Part shown: positions 9,040 to 18,486 of the stretch, in pieces | Layout: the number at the start of each line of letters is the position of its first letter | How positions within the stretch are numbered: position 1 is the stretch's first letter | Source: Branchiostoma floridae | Taxonomy: Eukaryota; Chordata; Leptocardii; Amphioxiformes; Branchiostomatidae | Reading direction: 5' to 3' | DNA: 26,449 nt | Assembly (NCBI RefSeq): GCF_000003815.2 | Contig: NC_049984.1 | Coordinates: 24,730,459 to 24,756,907 of the forward strand | The notes under the pieces: generated by a model | Seen by the model: the letters and a program-made list of their open reading frames with translations, nothing else | What the model was told of the DNA's origin: nothing | Database searches by the model: none | Translations under genes and position numbers: made by a program

Positions 9040-9175
9040 CTCCAGTAGACGAGAGGGTGGAGAAGGAATTGCACACCCCTCCTTCACCATAAAAAGTCAT
9101 GTGCAGGTCAGGCAAAACAGGTGAATGCCTGTCTGCCTGCTCATCTGTCGAATTGACAGGAGAATCATAAAAAAG
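9040..9175 (+). repeat. LINE 3' end fragment
   Basis: GCCTGTCTGCCTGCTCATCT and ATTGACAGGAGAATCAT match the 3' flank of the LINE remnant at 3846-3895 (GGCTGCCTGCCTACTCATCC, CCGACAGGAGAATCCATCAT). No convincing open frame remains upstream; 8941-9040 is unassigned. Confidence 0.55.
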
Positions 9176-10320
9176 GTTGGAGGTTGGTTGAGAGCAAAGT
9201 CGTAGGAAGGTCTTGGATGTGTGATAGGGACTCGTAAAGGTGCCTTTACTATATCGTCACATTCTATGACTGCGTTGGTCTCTGTGATAAAGTTACTACC
9301 AGATATAGATGGTTATGTAATTAATGCAACAGTCACTTTTTGCATCGGTCAGGAGGAGGAGGGTGGGGGTGCCTCTGTGTCTTTGCGATTAGGCTACAAC
9401 GACAACGTGTATTTGATTTTAACTGCAAGTGAAAAAAAGTCCGGGGGCCCGGCCTTACCCCAAAATAGTTCGATAGCAGCATGGTGTCACACGGGCAACG
9501 CCAGAAAGTACCCCCCCCCCCCCCCCCCAAAGAAACCGTAAACTACCCGGTGGGGCTCATTTTCCCAGTTGTGATTGTAGTATGATTTCATTATTTCAAC
9601 ATAAATCACACCGGCAATGTGCTTTACTTCACCCAAAATATTCTTTATTCAATCATCCGAGTAAGCATACATCTTCAAAAAGCACATGTGATTACGGCAC
9701 AAAAATATATTGTATATCTATCGTATCAGACAATAATCACAATCAAAACTGTGTTTGTATCATATACAGACATAATCAGTACATAATTCACATCAAAAGA
9801 CTGAAAACAAATCATACTGGTCCATTGAGCAGATATGTAATTCTGCGATTTGGGTATACAGACGGAATAACGACCACATTTGCGAACAATAAAATAGGCA
9901 CGTTGTCAACGATACCCATCGCCAGCGACGAGTTACAAATGCGATCCTTTTCACGGTGATTTGTATCATATTACACATCAGTGAGAAGAAATATGAGATA
10001 TGACAAACAACATTGCGATTCAGACTCCTACTGCAAAATATTTATAGTCATAGATAATATCTATATGAAACAGTTGCATGGAAAAGGTGTTGTAAAAGTA
10101 ATCATATACCTGATATACGTGTCTGAATAATTATCGACATCAAAACCGTGTGTGTTTTACGGCACGCTTTTGACAGATTACCCGTGACTCTATACTGGCA
10201 TTACGTCTCTAAAAAGGGCAATAAAAGGCCCGTGATAAATATTACTGACTAACTAGAATATTTGCCACAAAGTAAACTGAAGTACCACTGGGCTCAACAT
10301 TATGACTATGTATCGACCTC
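9176..10320. other. Unassigned AT-rich DNA
   Basis: Nothing recognised. It contains an 18-base C run at 9511-9528 and open frames of up to 125 codons whose composition (rich in His, Asn, Ile, Tyr and Lys) follows the AT-rich base content; none shows a domain or signal. Confidence 0.5.
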
Positions 10321-10324
10321 ACTC

Positions 10325-10620
10325 TCAAGCAAGTAAATTTTATGGATGACATCTTCCTTGGACTCCTAATCTAATTCGAGGGACGAAGGAAGAAGATTGG
10401 AGAAGAACAGATGCCTGTATTTTCAAGATACAGAATATAAACGCTTCATAAAAGCAACAAAACATCGCAGCCAAAATCAAAGAAGTCTTAAAATTCTACA
10501 TTCAAGAAGTTGCTAAGTACACTGAAGGCTCACCGCTTCTACAGTACCGAACTAAATTCACTTTAAAAGCTGCACTCATGGCTACCTCAATAGTGTTACT
10601 ATTACAACTGTACTCTTGGC
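10325..10620. repeat. Repeat R5, copy a
   Basis: AAGTAAATTTTATGGATGAC (from 10331) matches AAGTAAATCTTATGGATGAC at 20237. Some 220-250 bases downstream both have a degenerate GCTACACT/ATGGCTACC/TTACAACT stretch (10570-10620 and 20458-20545). It shares the TATGGATGACATC signature with R3 copies B and C. Confidence 0.45.
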
Positions 10621-11210
10621 TACTTCACCAGTGTTTCTTCTGTGTTTCCCCAAGGTTACCAAAAGACATATTTCTGACCATCTTCTGAGGGAACCAATTT
10701 TTGTTTCTCGAAACTATGCCAAAATCAATATCAATGTACGAGCTGAAGAAATGATCCAGAAAATTTACCTGCTGTGGTTTAAAGTAGGAAGCGGCATGGT
10801 GGTCATTTATTGGTCCTTTAACACACTGTCTAGTTCAAATAAACGATGAGTGGAGGATTCGATTTCCGTGTGAGAAATGATCATGCTTCAAGTGATAAGG
10901 TCTGGGTTCAAGTATTGACTATGCCGTCTAGTCTCTGAGACGACAGCGAACGTGAGTAGATCTTCAATAGGAAAGAAATTCTCTCCAAAGGTGCTTTTGA
11001 GAAAATGTATTTCGCAACAAAACTTTTCAAGACAAGGATAAACAAACATTTTTCTTCAGAATACTGAAACTGAAACCGAACACGCATGGGTGGCTCCATG
11101 AGTCTTGTTTTGTGATCAATTTCAAGTAAATAAAAAAAAAATATTTCGCCAGAGAGAAACAAGACAACCATCCCCAAGCATAGACGGAGGTCGCCATAGG
11201 TTTCCAATTC
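10621..11210. other. Unassigned DNA with B-box-like motifs
   Basis: No gene is recognised. GGATTCGATTTCC (about 10856) and GGTCTGGGTTCAAGT (about 10900) resemble Pol III B boxes and may be worn SINE heads, but I cannot delimit an element. Confidence 0.3.
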
Positions 11211-11335
11211 TCATCGAGTCACGTGTCTTATCTGCATCAAGTCATATCAGAGCAGCAAGCAGCTAGCCATCCCTTGACAAATTCTAAAGTTGATCAGAAG
11301 ACAACTTGAATAAGTAGGCAATTACAGTTTAACGC
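11211..11335. repeat. Half-copy of the intronic foldback element
   Basis: GAGTCACGTGTCTTATCTGC, then a region ending CCCTTGACAAA and AATTACAGTTTAAC, aligns with the right half of the foldback at 15125-15262 (GAGTCATGTGTTCTATCTGC ... TCCTTGACAAAGAC ... AAATTACAGTTTAAC). The left arm is missing. Confidence 0.55.
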
Positions 11336-12415
11336 TGACCCAGATTGACTTCTACCAAGTTGGACACCGATGAACTTTCTGTCTTTCAATTGACAATGTC
11401 TTGAAGAAGACAAATATCTCCATCCCCCCCCCCCAACGGCCTTCAAGAGTCGTTGTGTCTCCACGACACCCCAAGCGACGACTGTCTTCCCGACGTGAGG
11501 TCACCTCGAAACGAAGGCAATCAATCACGACAGAATAGACACCGATATAACCGCAACCAACCGCAAAGCTATACGACCCTAAGGGTAAGCGACAAATGAA
11601 ATCGATCTGTCTGCTTCCAGACCTTGGTAAACCTTCCACCTACATGTCTGTGATCCATACTCCTGCCGAAATACACACGGGATGCCATTCGTCTACAAAA
11701 TTGCCATCATAAATCATACGCTTAAAATTTGCCGTTGAACACACATTGCTTAAACGTTGGCGCTATCTCCTTGACAAACTATTCTTTCGTCCCGAGTCAA
11801 GAGAGACTACCTCATCAAAGACACATCAATCAAAAATCTCGATTTAGAACCCACAGGTGCCGTTTCACTAGTAGCCGGAAACGCTTAACGACCATAACAT
11901 GATCATGAAAAATGGGTCTTGGCTGGGCTTTTCCTGACTTACTACATGAGCCGATTAGTTCGAAATATACCGGCTTTCTGGCAACCGCCGGACCGGGGGG
12001 TCTTGAATCTAACAGCCTGTTCTTATCAACACTGGTTTAAGAGGATATATTACTGGGCCTAGCCTGGACAAATTATTTGGCACCCTTTTCTTTCGCGAGC
12101 TTTCCCTTGTGGTTTCACTGACGTGCTACACGTGGGTAAACAAACGACGTGACCTCTAAGAAACAAATGTCACATGGAATGTCACATTTTTGGCCCCAAT
12201 TTATGTACAAGATATTTGAAATGTCAGTGTTGCAAGTGAATCAAAGACTAACGTACAAGGCTGATGGCTTGTTTGTGCAAATTTGTGCCATGTTCCCAAT
12301 TGCGATTTGATTTTTTTAAATCGTCATTTCATGCCAGTAACGGCGGCCATTTTGTATTTTCTGGGGTCATCCGCGTCCATTGCATCAAAACGAGGCTAGC
12401 CTGGCACCATTGTAT
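11336..12415. other. Unassigned DNA
   Basis: No gene is recognised. It holds a C run near 11426 and a YY1-like site (GCGGCCATTTTG, about 12343-12354, the reverse of CAAAATGGCCGC). A 95-codon minus-strand frame (11352-11639) has no recognisable feature. Confidence 0.45.
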
Positions 12416-12520
12416 TATACTATAGTATAGGTAGGCCATACTATAGTATGGATAGGCGCCTGTTTGCGCCCAGCTGGTGAATGTCTTTCGCAAACAGTCG
12501 CCAACAGGCGTGACCCAGTG
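12416..12520. repeat. Twin palindromes and adjoining hairpin
   Basis: TATACTATAGTATA (12416-12429) and CCATACTATAGTATGG (12436-12451) are both perfect palindromes sharing the core TACTATAGTA. Next to them GGCGCCTGTTTGCG (about 12455-12468) pairs with CGCAAACAGTCGCC (about 12489-12502). They could be a cruciform-forming site or the ends of a small foldback element. Confidence 0.7.
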
Positions 12521-14483
12521 GTAAACCCGCTTTAGAACGTTACAATTTCAATCAGCAAGAAGCAACCAGTGTTCATATACCTACTCTTACCATGCATTTA
12601 GTCTAATAAACGTATAATCTAAAATAATGTGCGTTAGACAAGGAAATGTTTCAACCAAATCATCACGATATCTGAAAAAGCACAACAAATCACCATCAAA
12701 ACATAAGTTAATTATCACTATGACAGATATGCTTATACTTAGGCACATTCAAGATTTCTATATGTCAACACTATTTACAAAATTTCCGCAGAAAAAAAGG
12801 GAAAACTGAGCATTTTTTTTTACTTCGCAAAGTTGTTGATGTCACCAACCCATGGGCTGATATCTATTTTCACTGGGTGTAAAAGTTGTCTGGGCAAAGA
12901 TTATCAATTATTATTACAATTATCCATACACATCATAAAAATTGTCGCTAGTGAAAAACGTTTAAGGCTCGGCAGCATTCATTTTTGGCACTTAGTAGCG
13001 ACTTACGTCAATATTCCTTTTTTTTTCAATCGTGGATTTAAAACACAATTTCTAAACTATAGAAATTTTAACAGAAATTTGGAATCTCTAGATCTTTTAA
13101 AAATAGGTCTTACCTACCTACCTACCTAGTCCTTTGACCTCCAGGTCTTAAGATTCGTTAAGTAGCAAAATATGCTTCTTGCGCCCTCGTTAATTAGTAT
13201 GCATATGAAACATAACCGATTGTTAAATCCAGAACGACCCCCCCCCCATCCCCTCTAGCAAGTACATGTGCTCGAAATATAAACTGAATCAATGGCAGCA
13301 GATCCACTGCACGGAATTTATCTTTAAGCGCGTCTTAAAGTATACGTAAAGGTGTGCGTATTTTTATCAACGAAAGCATTGCTTTACGTCTATTTTAACA
13401 AAGTTATATGTATGATCATATTTCGTCTAAAAACTGCACGAAATAAAAATTTTAAGCGCCTTAAAGTGTGCGTAAATTTGATTTTTTTTAAGTTGATTTT
13501 TTTAAACCTTGAAATGCATAACTTTACGTATGCTTTATGCGTGCGTAAAGATTACATTTTGTGTAGTAAGATGTAGTTCCCAGCAGCTCCACTCTTCACA
13601 GAAGGTTGCGTTACATAGTGGATAGATGAGATCTTCGAGCGACCCAGCACATGACAGATCACACGGTGTTCTCTCAATGAGTCATATAGTATCTCAATGA
13701 TCTCCGACTAGATATTAGAATTATTTCTCAATTTCCTTCGACGATGTAAAATCAGTGATTTGTGGTTGCTCAAATGGTGAAAACAATCAATGGAGGCCTG
13801 TGCATTCAAGTGTTCTTAGCATAACTTGCACATGTTATGTATAGAAACAAGTTGGCCTGCTACTTCTTTATGGTTTAGAGTTTTATAATAGATATGCCAG
13901 TATATATATATTTATATATATGTGTATTTGTGTATATATGTACGGTAGAGATTGCGATCTGGCAGAATTGTCAATCCTACTGGAAGAGATACTGTCTAAG
14001 AGATGCCACGTATGTATTTGGTGGGCTCCCACTTGTAAATCCTAAACTTCAATCCAATGCATTGATCTTAAAAACTTCAATCGAAGTTATGGTTAACCCT
14101 CTACTGTTTTAAATGATGTATCCAAATTGCATAAGCTCCAGTCGGGATCTCTACTAGTAAAATTGATGATTTTGCCCGACTGATATGCCATGATCATTGA
14201 AATCTCTACCGACATACTTTCAACGTCATTACCCAATAGATATTGCTGTAAATTGTAGAGTACATGTTTCTGCAGCAATTCAGCCCGGCCCCATCGTATG
14301 GAAATCAATCACAAACCCCTCTAGCAATTTTTCAGCTCTGAATTGTTAGTGTAATTCTTTCTTCCAAGATATAAATGTCCGAACAACCTGCTCGCTTCAG
14401 GGTGTCCATGTTGGCACGTTCCAGTTCTGCCAAGCCCTGTGGCAGATGACGAGGACTACGATTGTCACCACGTGGCGTGCCAG
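12521..14483. other. Unassigned DNA, including the likely 3' UTR of the GPCR
   Basis: AT-rich sequence. It holds a TACC microsatellite (about 13110-13127), a C run near 13237, several GTGCGTAAA-like motifs between 13345 and 13550, and a TA/TG-rich stretch (13898-13940). The part nearest 14484 would be the 3' UTR of the minus-strand receptor; I saw no convincing AATAAA on that strand. Confidence 0.45.
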
Positions 14484-14925
14484 TCAATGGGGACCACTGT
14501 GGGGGTTGTTGGTGATGCGGCGATTCTTCAGGTCGACGAAGAGCTGTTTCATGTGCTGTCTCACGGCGCTGTTCATCCCGATGTAGATGATGGTATTGAC
14601 CATCCCCTGCGCCATCCCCAGAGCCTCTACAATGAAGAACAGCGTGGTGTTGTAGCGGGAGACCAGCAGAAGATGCGGAGCGAAGTCGCGGACGATGGCG
14701 TAGACGTGGTACGGTAGCCAGCACACGATGAAGCACAGGAGGGTGACGATGAGGAGCTGGATGACCTTCTCGCGGTGGTGTTGTCTCTCCGGCGGGAGGT
14801 GCCCCACCTGGCCGGTCTGAGGGCGGTACCAGATGTGGAGGGCGATGCGGATGTAGCAGAAGCACATGATGATGACGGGCAGGACGAATTCCAGCAAGAA
14901 TAGTAGCATGTAGTAGGCCTTGTAC
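14484..14925 (-). CDS. Prokineticin-receptor-like GPCR, 3' coding exon (TM5 to stop)
   Basis: This is the last visible coding exon of a rhodopsin-class, seven-transmembrane peptide receptor that would sit in the plasma membrane and signal through G proteins. Read on the minus strand it begins after an AG acceptor (CTCCCCAG) and ends at TGA, giving about 147 residues. Seen in order: TM5 with its proline (LEFVLPVIIMCFCY), a short third intracellular loop, TM6 with the CWLP motif (FIVCWLPYHVYAIV), a third extracellular loop opening with RDF, TM7 ending NTIIY in place of the usual NPxxY, then a short tail with a helix-8-like stretch and no cysteine for palmitoylation. Prokineticin receptors likewise have IVRDF after TM6 and an NT-type TM7 motif without the proline, so this family is the best match; other peptide receptors are less likely. 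The first codon is split with the preceding exon (AT|G). I saw no clear AATAAA close downstream. Confidence 0.9.
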
Positions 14926-14989
14926 CTGGGGAGTAACAACAACATGTTTATAAGTAACTTGAAAGTTCATCTGCGTCGGTAGAAGCCAT

Positions 14990-15273
14990 TCTTGAACTAG
15001 TTGAACTAATTTCCAGCATAGATATTGGACTCACCCAAATTTTCGACTGCACAGCATCATCTTTGTCAAAGAATTAACAATCCATTGCTGTCGTGACGTC
15101 CTGCAATGTATGATCCACTGCTTACTGAGTCATGTGTTCTATCTGCATAACCTGACGTCACGACAGCAGTGGATTGTTTATTCCTTGACAAAGACTGGTG
15201 CCGTGTTGGTGTTAAGTCGAAAATTTGGGAGAGTCCAATTTTTGTGTTGGAAATTACAGTTTAACTAGTTCAA
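14990..15273. mobile_element. Long foldback element in the GPCR intron
   Basis: Nearly the whole segment is an inverted repeat. CTTTGTCAAAGAATTAACAA with CATTGCTGTCGTGACGTC (about 15062-15102) pairs with GACGTCACGACAGCAGTG and GATTGTTTATTCCTTGACAAAG (about 15162-15202). Outward, GGACTCACCCAAATTTTCG pairs with CGAAAATTTGGGAGAGTCC, and GAACTAGTT pairs with AACTAGTTC. Arms are about 110-120 bases around a 55-base loop. It begins about 65 bases from the 3' splice acceptor. No protein is encoded. Confidence 0.85.
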
Positions 15274-15544
15274 TAACAATATGTTTAAGTAATGTCATTA
15301 ACGCCATTATCCTCAACATTAACATCACTATTATCATCGCAAGGCCCAGGGTCTGGAGCCGCTGCGATTCAGCTGGCGTCGTGACCTCCATACGATATAA
15401 TTGCCCCAGGTACGGCCATGGGTTGGTAGGATTTGAACCACTCACGCAGGGAAGGACTCTTTACAGTATGGTCCATTCTTTGACATGCTCAATGTGTGAC
15501 TCTCCTCAAATACTGGACCTCAATTTTGTTTAACACGCTATCCG

Positions 15545-15690
15545 AGGCACGGCACTAACCAAATCTTGGTACTCATTTCCTTCTGCGTGAAGTGAGAAAA
15601 CTTACAGGGGAACAAGATCGGAGGCTTATTAGCGGATTCGAACCCAGAACCTCTGGGTTATGTTTGAACACCATGCCGTTATGCAACGAT
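15545..15690 (-). repeat. tRNA-derived SINE fragment (minus)
   Basis: On the minus strand: CGTTGCATAACGGCATGG (A-box region), GGTTCTGGGTTCGAATCC (B box), then CCGATCTTGTTCCCCTGTAA and CTCACTTCACGCAG, which I recognise as a common invertebrate SINE body. It is related to the copy at 17908. Confidence 0.65.
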
Positions 15691-16944
15691 CGTAATGCGT
15701 GCTTGAAGCCAGAAGTTAAAGACATGATGTGCAACTTCCGATCCCATAACTACTGGTGATTGCGGAACATTATATGTTGAGCAGTTAATGTCCGTACTAG
15801 GCATCATTACACATGTGCTGTATTTAGTAGATAACGAAGTGATGTCAGAAAACTTACTTCACGAAGTGAGAAAATTACCAACTACGCATGTATTCAAGGC
15901 GGCGCCATACAGAAAAAAAATAGTCCATGCACCTAACAAGGCACTTAGCGGAAGCAATTCTTGCGATTTACTTGACTACCTGTCCCTGTAAATTGATCTC
16001 CTCTATGGCACTTAGAGAAAACATATCCTTTCAGGTTTCTTATGTCACGTAGTGAATGCTTATCACAGATGTAAACCCTCTATTATCTAAAGCGTGAAGG
16101 TAGATTCTTTCATGGTTCTGCATGTATTACAAGCTGTTTGATGTCACCTCATTCAGCACACAACTTAACGGCACTTAAGTCGAGGCCAACCGGGAGGCGA
16201 TTACGGTTAGGTCTTGGAATTGGAATTGGCAGTGAGATGTTATCGTCTGTGAATCAATACCGACGAACGACACGGGTAATTTACGGTGACTCCAATCACC
16301 GTGCTCGTAATTACAAGCAATTCAAAAGAAAAGTCCCAAACGCACGAGCAGCAACTCTCATGACAGCTTGAAGACAACCCGAGCAACATAAGAGCTTTAA
16401 AAGTGGAAGTATTTGAATAAGGCGATCTGCACGGTATTTATTTACATCTACTGCACTCTATTCTTACGTTTGAGATCATCTCCTCTTACATTGAGCGGTT
16501 GAAAACGACACAGAAACAAAACCGGACGAGGATTCCTTAAATGTTGGCACCACCCTAAATTAAGCCTTGACCCAGCGTCCTGACTTTCAAATCTTTTTCG
16601 AGGCACAGCGAATGTCGGTATGGAATGGAATATAGTCGCTTCATCCTATTACGAAGAAAAAAATTGACTTTGAAAATTGAAGTTCTACTAGCCCCGAATG
16701 AGGCACTAATATCGCTAAGGTTGCTATTAACTCAGCATGCTAACTGCGTAACATCAAGGAGCCGGAGAACTAATTTTGCTGGAGTAGTTTTGGGTAAGTG
16801 AGAGTTATGAGAGTCATCTGGTTGGGGGTACCAGAGGAGACAGAGTCAGATACAAAGTCATCCATCAAAAACGCTATCAGCTGAACCCATGCTGGTAATA
16901 GTTGAAAGAAATCACTGGCAATAGTTAGAAGAAATGAACTAAAT

Positions 16945-17180
16945 TGGTTTAGACACCTCCAGAATGCCAGGGGACAGAGATGTAAAGAGAACTGAACACC
17001 TAAAACGAAAATGGCCAGCAGGCAGACCAAGGGCGAGATGATAAGATCAAACCTTGGAGATAACAAGGAAAGCGGAGTCAAACTTCCAAGAAGTCAAGAA
17101 AATGGATGAGGAGTTTGAACTGTGGAGACCGTCCATGACTGGCCGTCTACCTAAAGACTTAAAGGTACGAAGGTAAGATA
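16945..17180 (+). pseudogene. Decayed LINE 3' remnant
   Basis: Plus-strand fragments read TGG..CAC..CAG (Trp-Phe-Arg-His-Leu-Gln), then after a frameshift MPGDRDVKRTEHLKRKWPAG followed by RPRAR and two stops. A further open stretch with FQEVKKMDEEFELWRPSM comes next. The order W-xxH, then K-R-W-P-AGRPRAR, resembles the post-RT tail of LINE ORF2. The frameshift and stops show it is dead. The family assignment is tentative. Confidence 0.45.
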
Positions 17181-17262
17181 AGACTTCGGGGTAAAATGTT
17201 TTTCAAACACCAGCAAAGCTTTGCATGCGAAGAAATTGACTACTTCTATTCTCACTTGACGG

Positions 17263-17335
17263 TGACGTCAGGAGCTGTCAGGAAAGTTCCCGGATGGTCT
17301 AAGTTTAGGCAACATGGCGGCCAACAGACCGTGAG
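17263..17335 (+). promoter_or_regulatory. Full CRE plus YY1-like/ATGGCGGCC cluster
   Basis: TGACGTCA, a perfect palindromic cAMP-response element, lies at 17263-17270. CAACATGGCGGCC, a YY1-like site and also a good start context, follows at 17310-17322. The ATG (17314) opens only a few codons before GTGAGC, which could be a splice donor. Clusters like this occur at animal promoters, but no downstream exon is recognised, so this is weak. Confidence 0.25.
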
Positions 17336-17907
17336 CATACATGGCGTTCAAAATGCCGTCAGGACTGTAAACTTTTGTGTTAGGTGGTAATAGTAATTCC
17401 CTTTACTTGTTTCAATTGTGAAATTATGTTAATGAGAATTATCATTGTAGTTTCTGTGCTTTTGTATTCGTTATCATCCAACAGTTCAGTTCGATTGTTG
17501 ATATTTCTTTTTATATACTGTACAAGTACTAGTATAGTGGTGAACAGGATCTAAGCTGTATATCTTGAGCCCCGTCGCGGTTTTGTCCTGTCTCTTTTTC
17601 TGTTTTATATTTCGTGGGGGGGAAAAGCAGACAAAGGTATTGTCCCCAAAATAGACTGGATTGATGACACCCGATCTCTATATCTCTCAGTACTAATGCT
17701 TCTATCACTTCACCGCCGTCTATCATGCTGTCCTTAGGATTTCAAACCTCTCGGTACTGCTATCCTAAGGCTTTATCTCCTAAATAAAAGAAAGCTCCTT
17801 GCTCGTGCATTCATAGAGACCCAGTCAACCTATGTCGTCACACATCCCCTTTCTATTTCTTAACTTCCTAAAGGCCTTTGGGAAAGAGATAGATCACAGC
17901 TTCTTGT

Positions 17908-18075
17908 CGTATCGTGTGGCATATCTGGTCCCGAGTTCGATACCCCCGTGCCCCCGACGTTGTGCCCTTGGGAAAGTCATTTTACACAGCCTTCCACACA
18001 GCCAGGTGTAAAAATTGGGACCTGACTTTGGTCGGGCAGATAACAGAAAAGACTGCCTTTACTTTCTGCCTGCAC
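17908..18075 (+). repeat. tRNA-derived SINE (plus)
   Basis: TGGCATATCTGG (A-box-like), GGTCCCGAGTTCGATACC (B box), then CCGACGTTGTGCCCTTGGG, AAGTCATTTTACACAGCC and CAGGTGTAAAAATTGGGACC, the body of a widespread marine-invertebrate SINE. The A and B boxes are too close, so the head has lost its middle. It lies about 100 bases from the splice donor at 18172. Confidence 0.75.
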
Positions 18076-18172
18076 AGTGTATGTGGCTCTGTTATTAAGT
18101 TACTAACTTGAGTGTAATACCACATTGTCCCCATCTGTCCAAAAGTAAAGAGAGAAAAAATTCACTGCTTAC

Positions 18173-18370
18173 ATGGGTTCCAGGCGAGCCGGCCAGATCT
18201 GTCCGCAGAAGTTGGAGCCCGTGGCGGTGTAGGGGAAGGCTCTGGAGTACACGGCGGCGGGGACAGCCAGCAGGAGGGACACCAGCCACACCAGCAGGAT
18301 CTGAACCACCAGGAACTTCTTGGACCCGCTGGTGTCTTGGTTCGGCAGATGAGTAAACATCGTTCTGTAC
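18173..18370 (-). CDS. Prokineticin-receptor-like GPCR, internal exon (DRY end, TM4, ECL2)
   Basis: This 198-base exon of the same receptor encodes about 65 residues. It opens after an AG acceptor with one base that completes a codon, then Tyr-Arg-Thr-Met, so it appears to start inside the DRY motif at the end of TM3. A second intracellular loop (FTHLPNQDTSGSKK) follows, then TM4 (FLVVQILLVWLVSLLLAVPA) with its conserved tryptophan and proline, and an ECL2 carrying FCGQIWP. That cysteine is the usual partner of the TM3 disulfide, and FCGQIWP is, from memory, shared with prokineticin receptors. The donor is AT|GTAAGC; joining to the acceptor at 14925 restores Met-Tyr-Lys-Ala-Tyr-Tyr and keeps the frame into TM5. 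Only 16 bases separate the exon start from an assembly gap, so the exon for TM1-TM3 is not seen. GC content is well above the surrounding DNA. Confidence 0.88.
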
Positions 18371-18386
18371 CTGTTCGGGCAGACAG

Positions 18387-18486
18387 NNNNNNNNNNNNNN
18401 NNNNNNNNNNNNNNNNNNNNNNNNNNNNNNNNNNNNNNNNNNNNNNNNNNNNNNNNNNNNNNNNNNNNNNNNNNNNNNNNNNNNNN
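18387..18486. other. Assembly gap (100 N)
   Basis: Exactly 100 undetermined bases, the conventional length for a gap of unknown size. It starts 16 bases upstream, in gene orientation, of the first visible receptor exon, and so may hide the TM1-TM3 exon. Confidence 0.98.

Larger units (their letters stand above)
14926..18172 (-). other. Intron of the GPCR gene (ECL2/TM5 junction)
   Basis: A 3247-base phase-2 intron with GT (GTAAGC) and AG (CTCCCCAG) borders, read on the minus strand. It contains a long foldback element close to the acceptor (14990-15273), a minus-strand tRNA-derived SINE (about 15545-15690), a possible second tRNA-like fragment (about 15380-15455, box-B-like GGTTCAAATCC on minus), a LINE 3' remnant (16945-17180) and a plus-strand SINE (17908-18075). 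A small hairpin (CCTTAGGAT / ATCCTAAGG) lies at 17733-17772. The stretches 15700-16940 and 17190-17900 hold nothing else I recognise. Confidence 0.8.

Noticed and set aside
9511-9528. Poly-C run considered as part of a proline-rich protein end
   Set aside because: Homopolymer runs of C recur in this window (11426, 13237, 24125) in plainly non-coding DNA.
9582-9959. 125-codon plus-strand frame
   Set aside because: Amino-acid content mirrors AT-rich DNA; no domain, signal or splice context.
14439-14717. A 92-codon plus-strand frame opposite the receptor exon
   Set aside because: Antisense shadow of the TM6-TM7 coding sequence; no independent domain.
14332-14970. A 212-codon minus-strand frame rich in Pro, His and Arg
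   Set aside because: It overlaps the receptor exon in another frame, crosses its acceptor and the TGA, and its composition is what GC-rich coding DNA gives out of frame.
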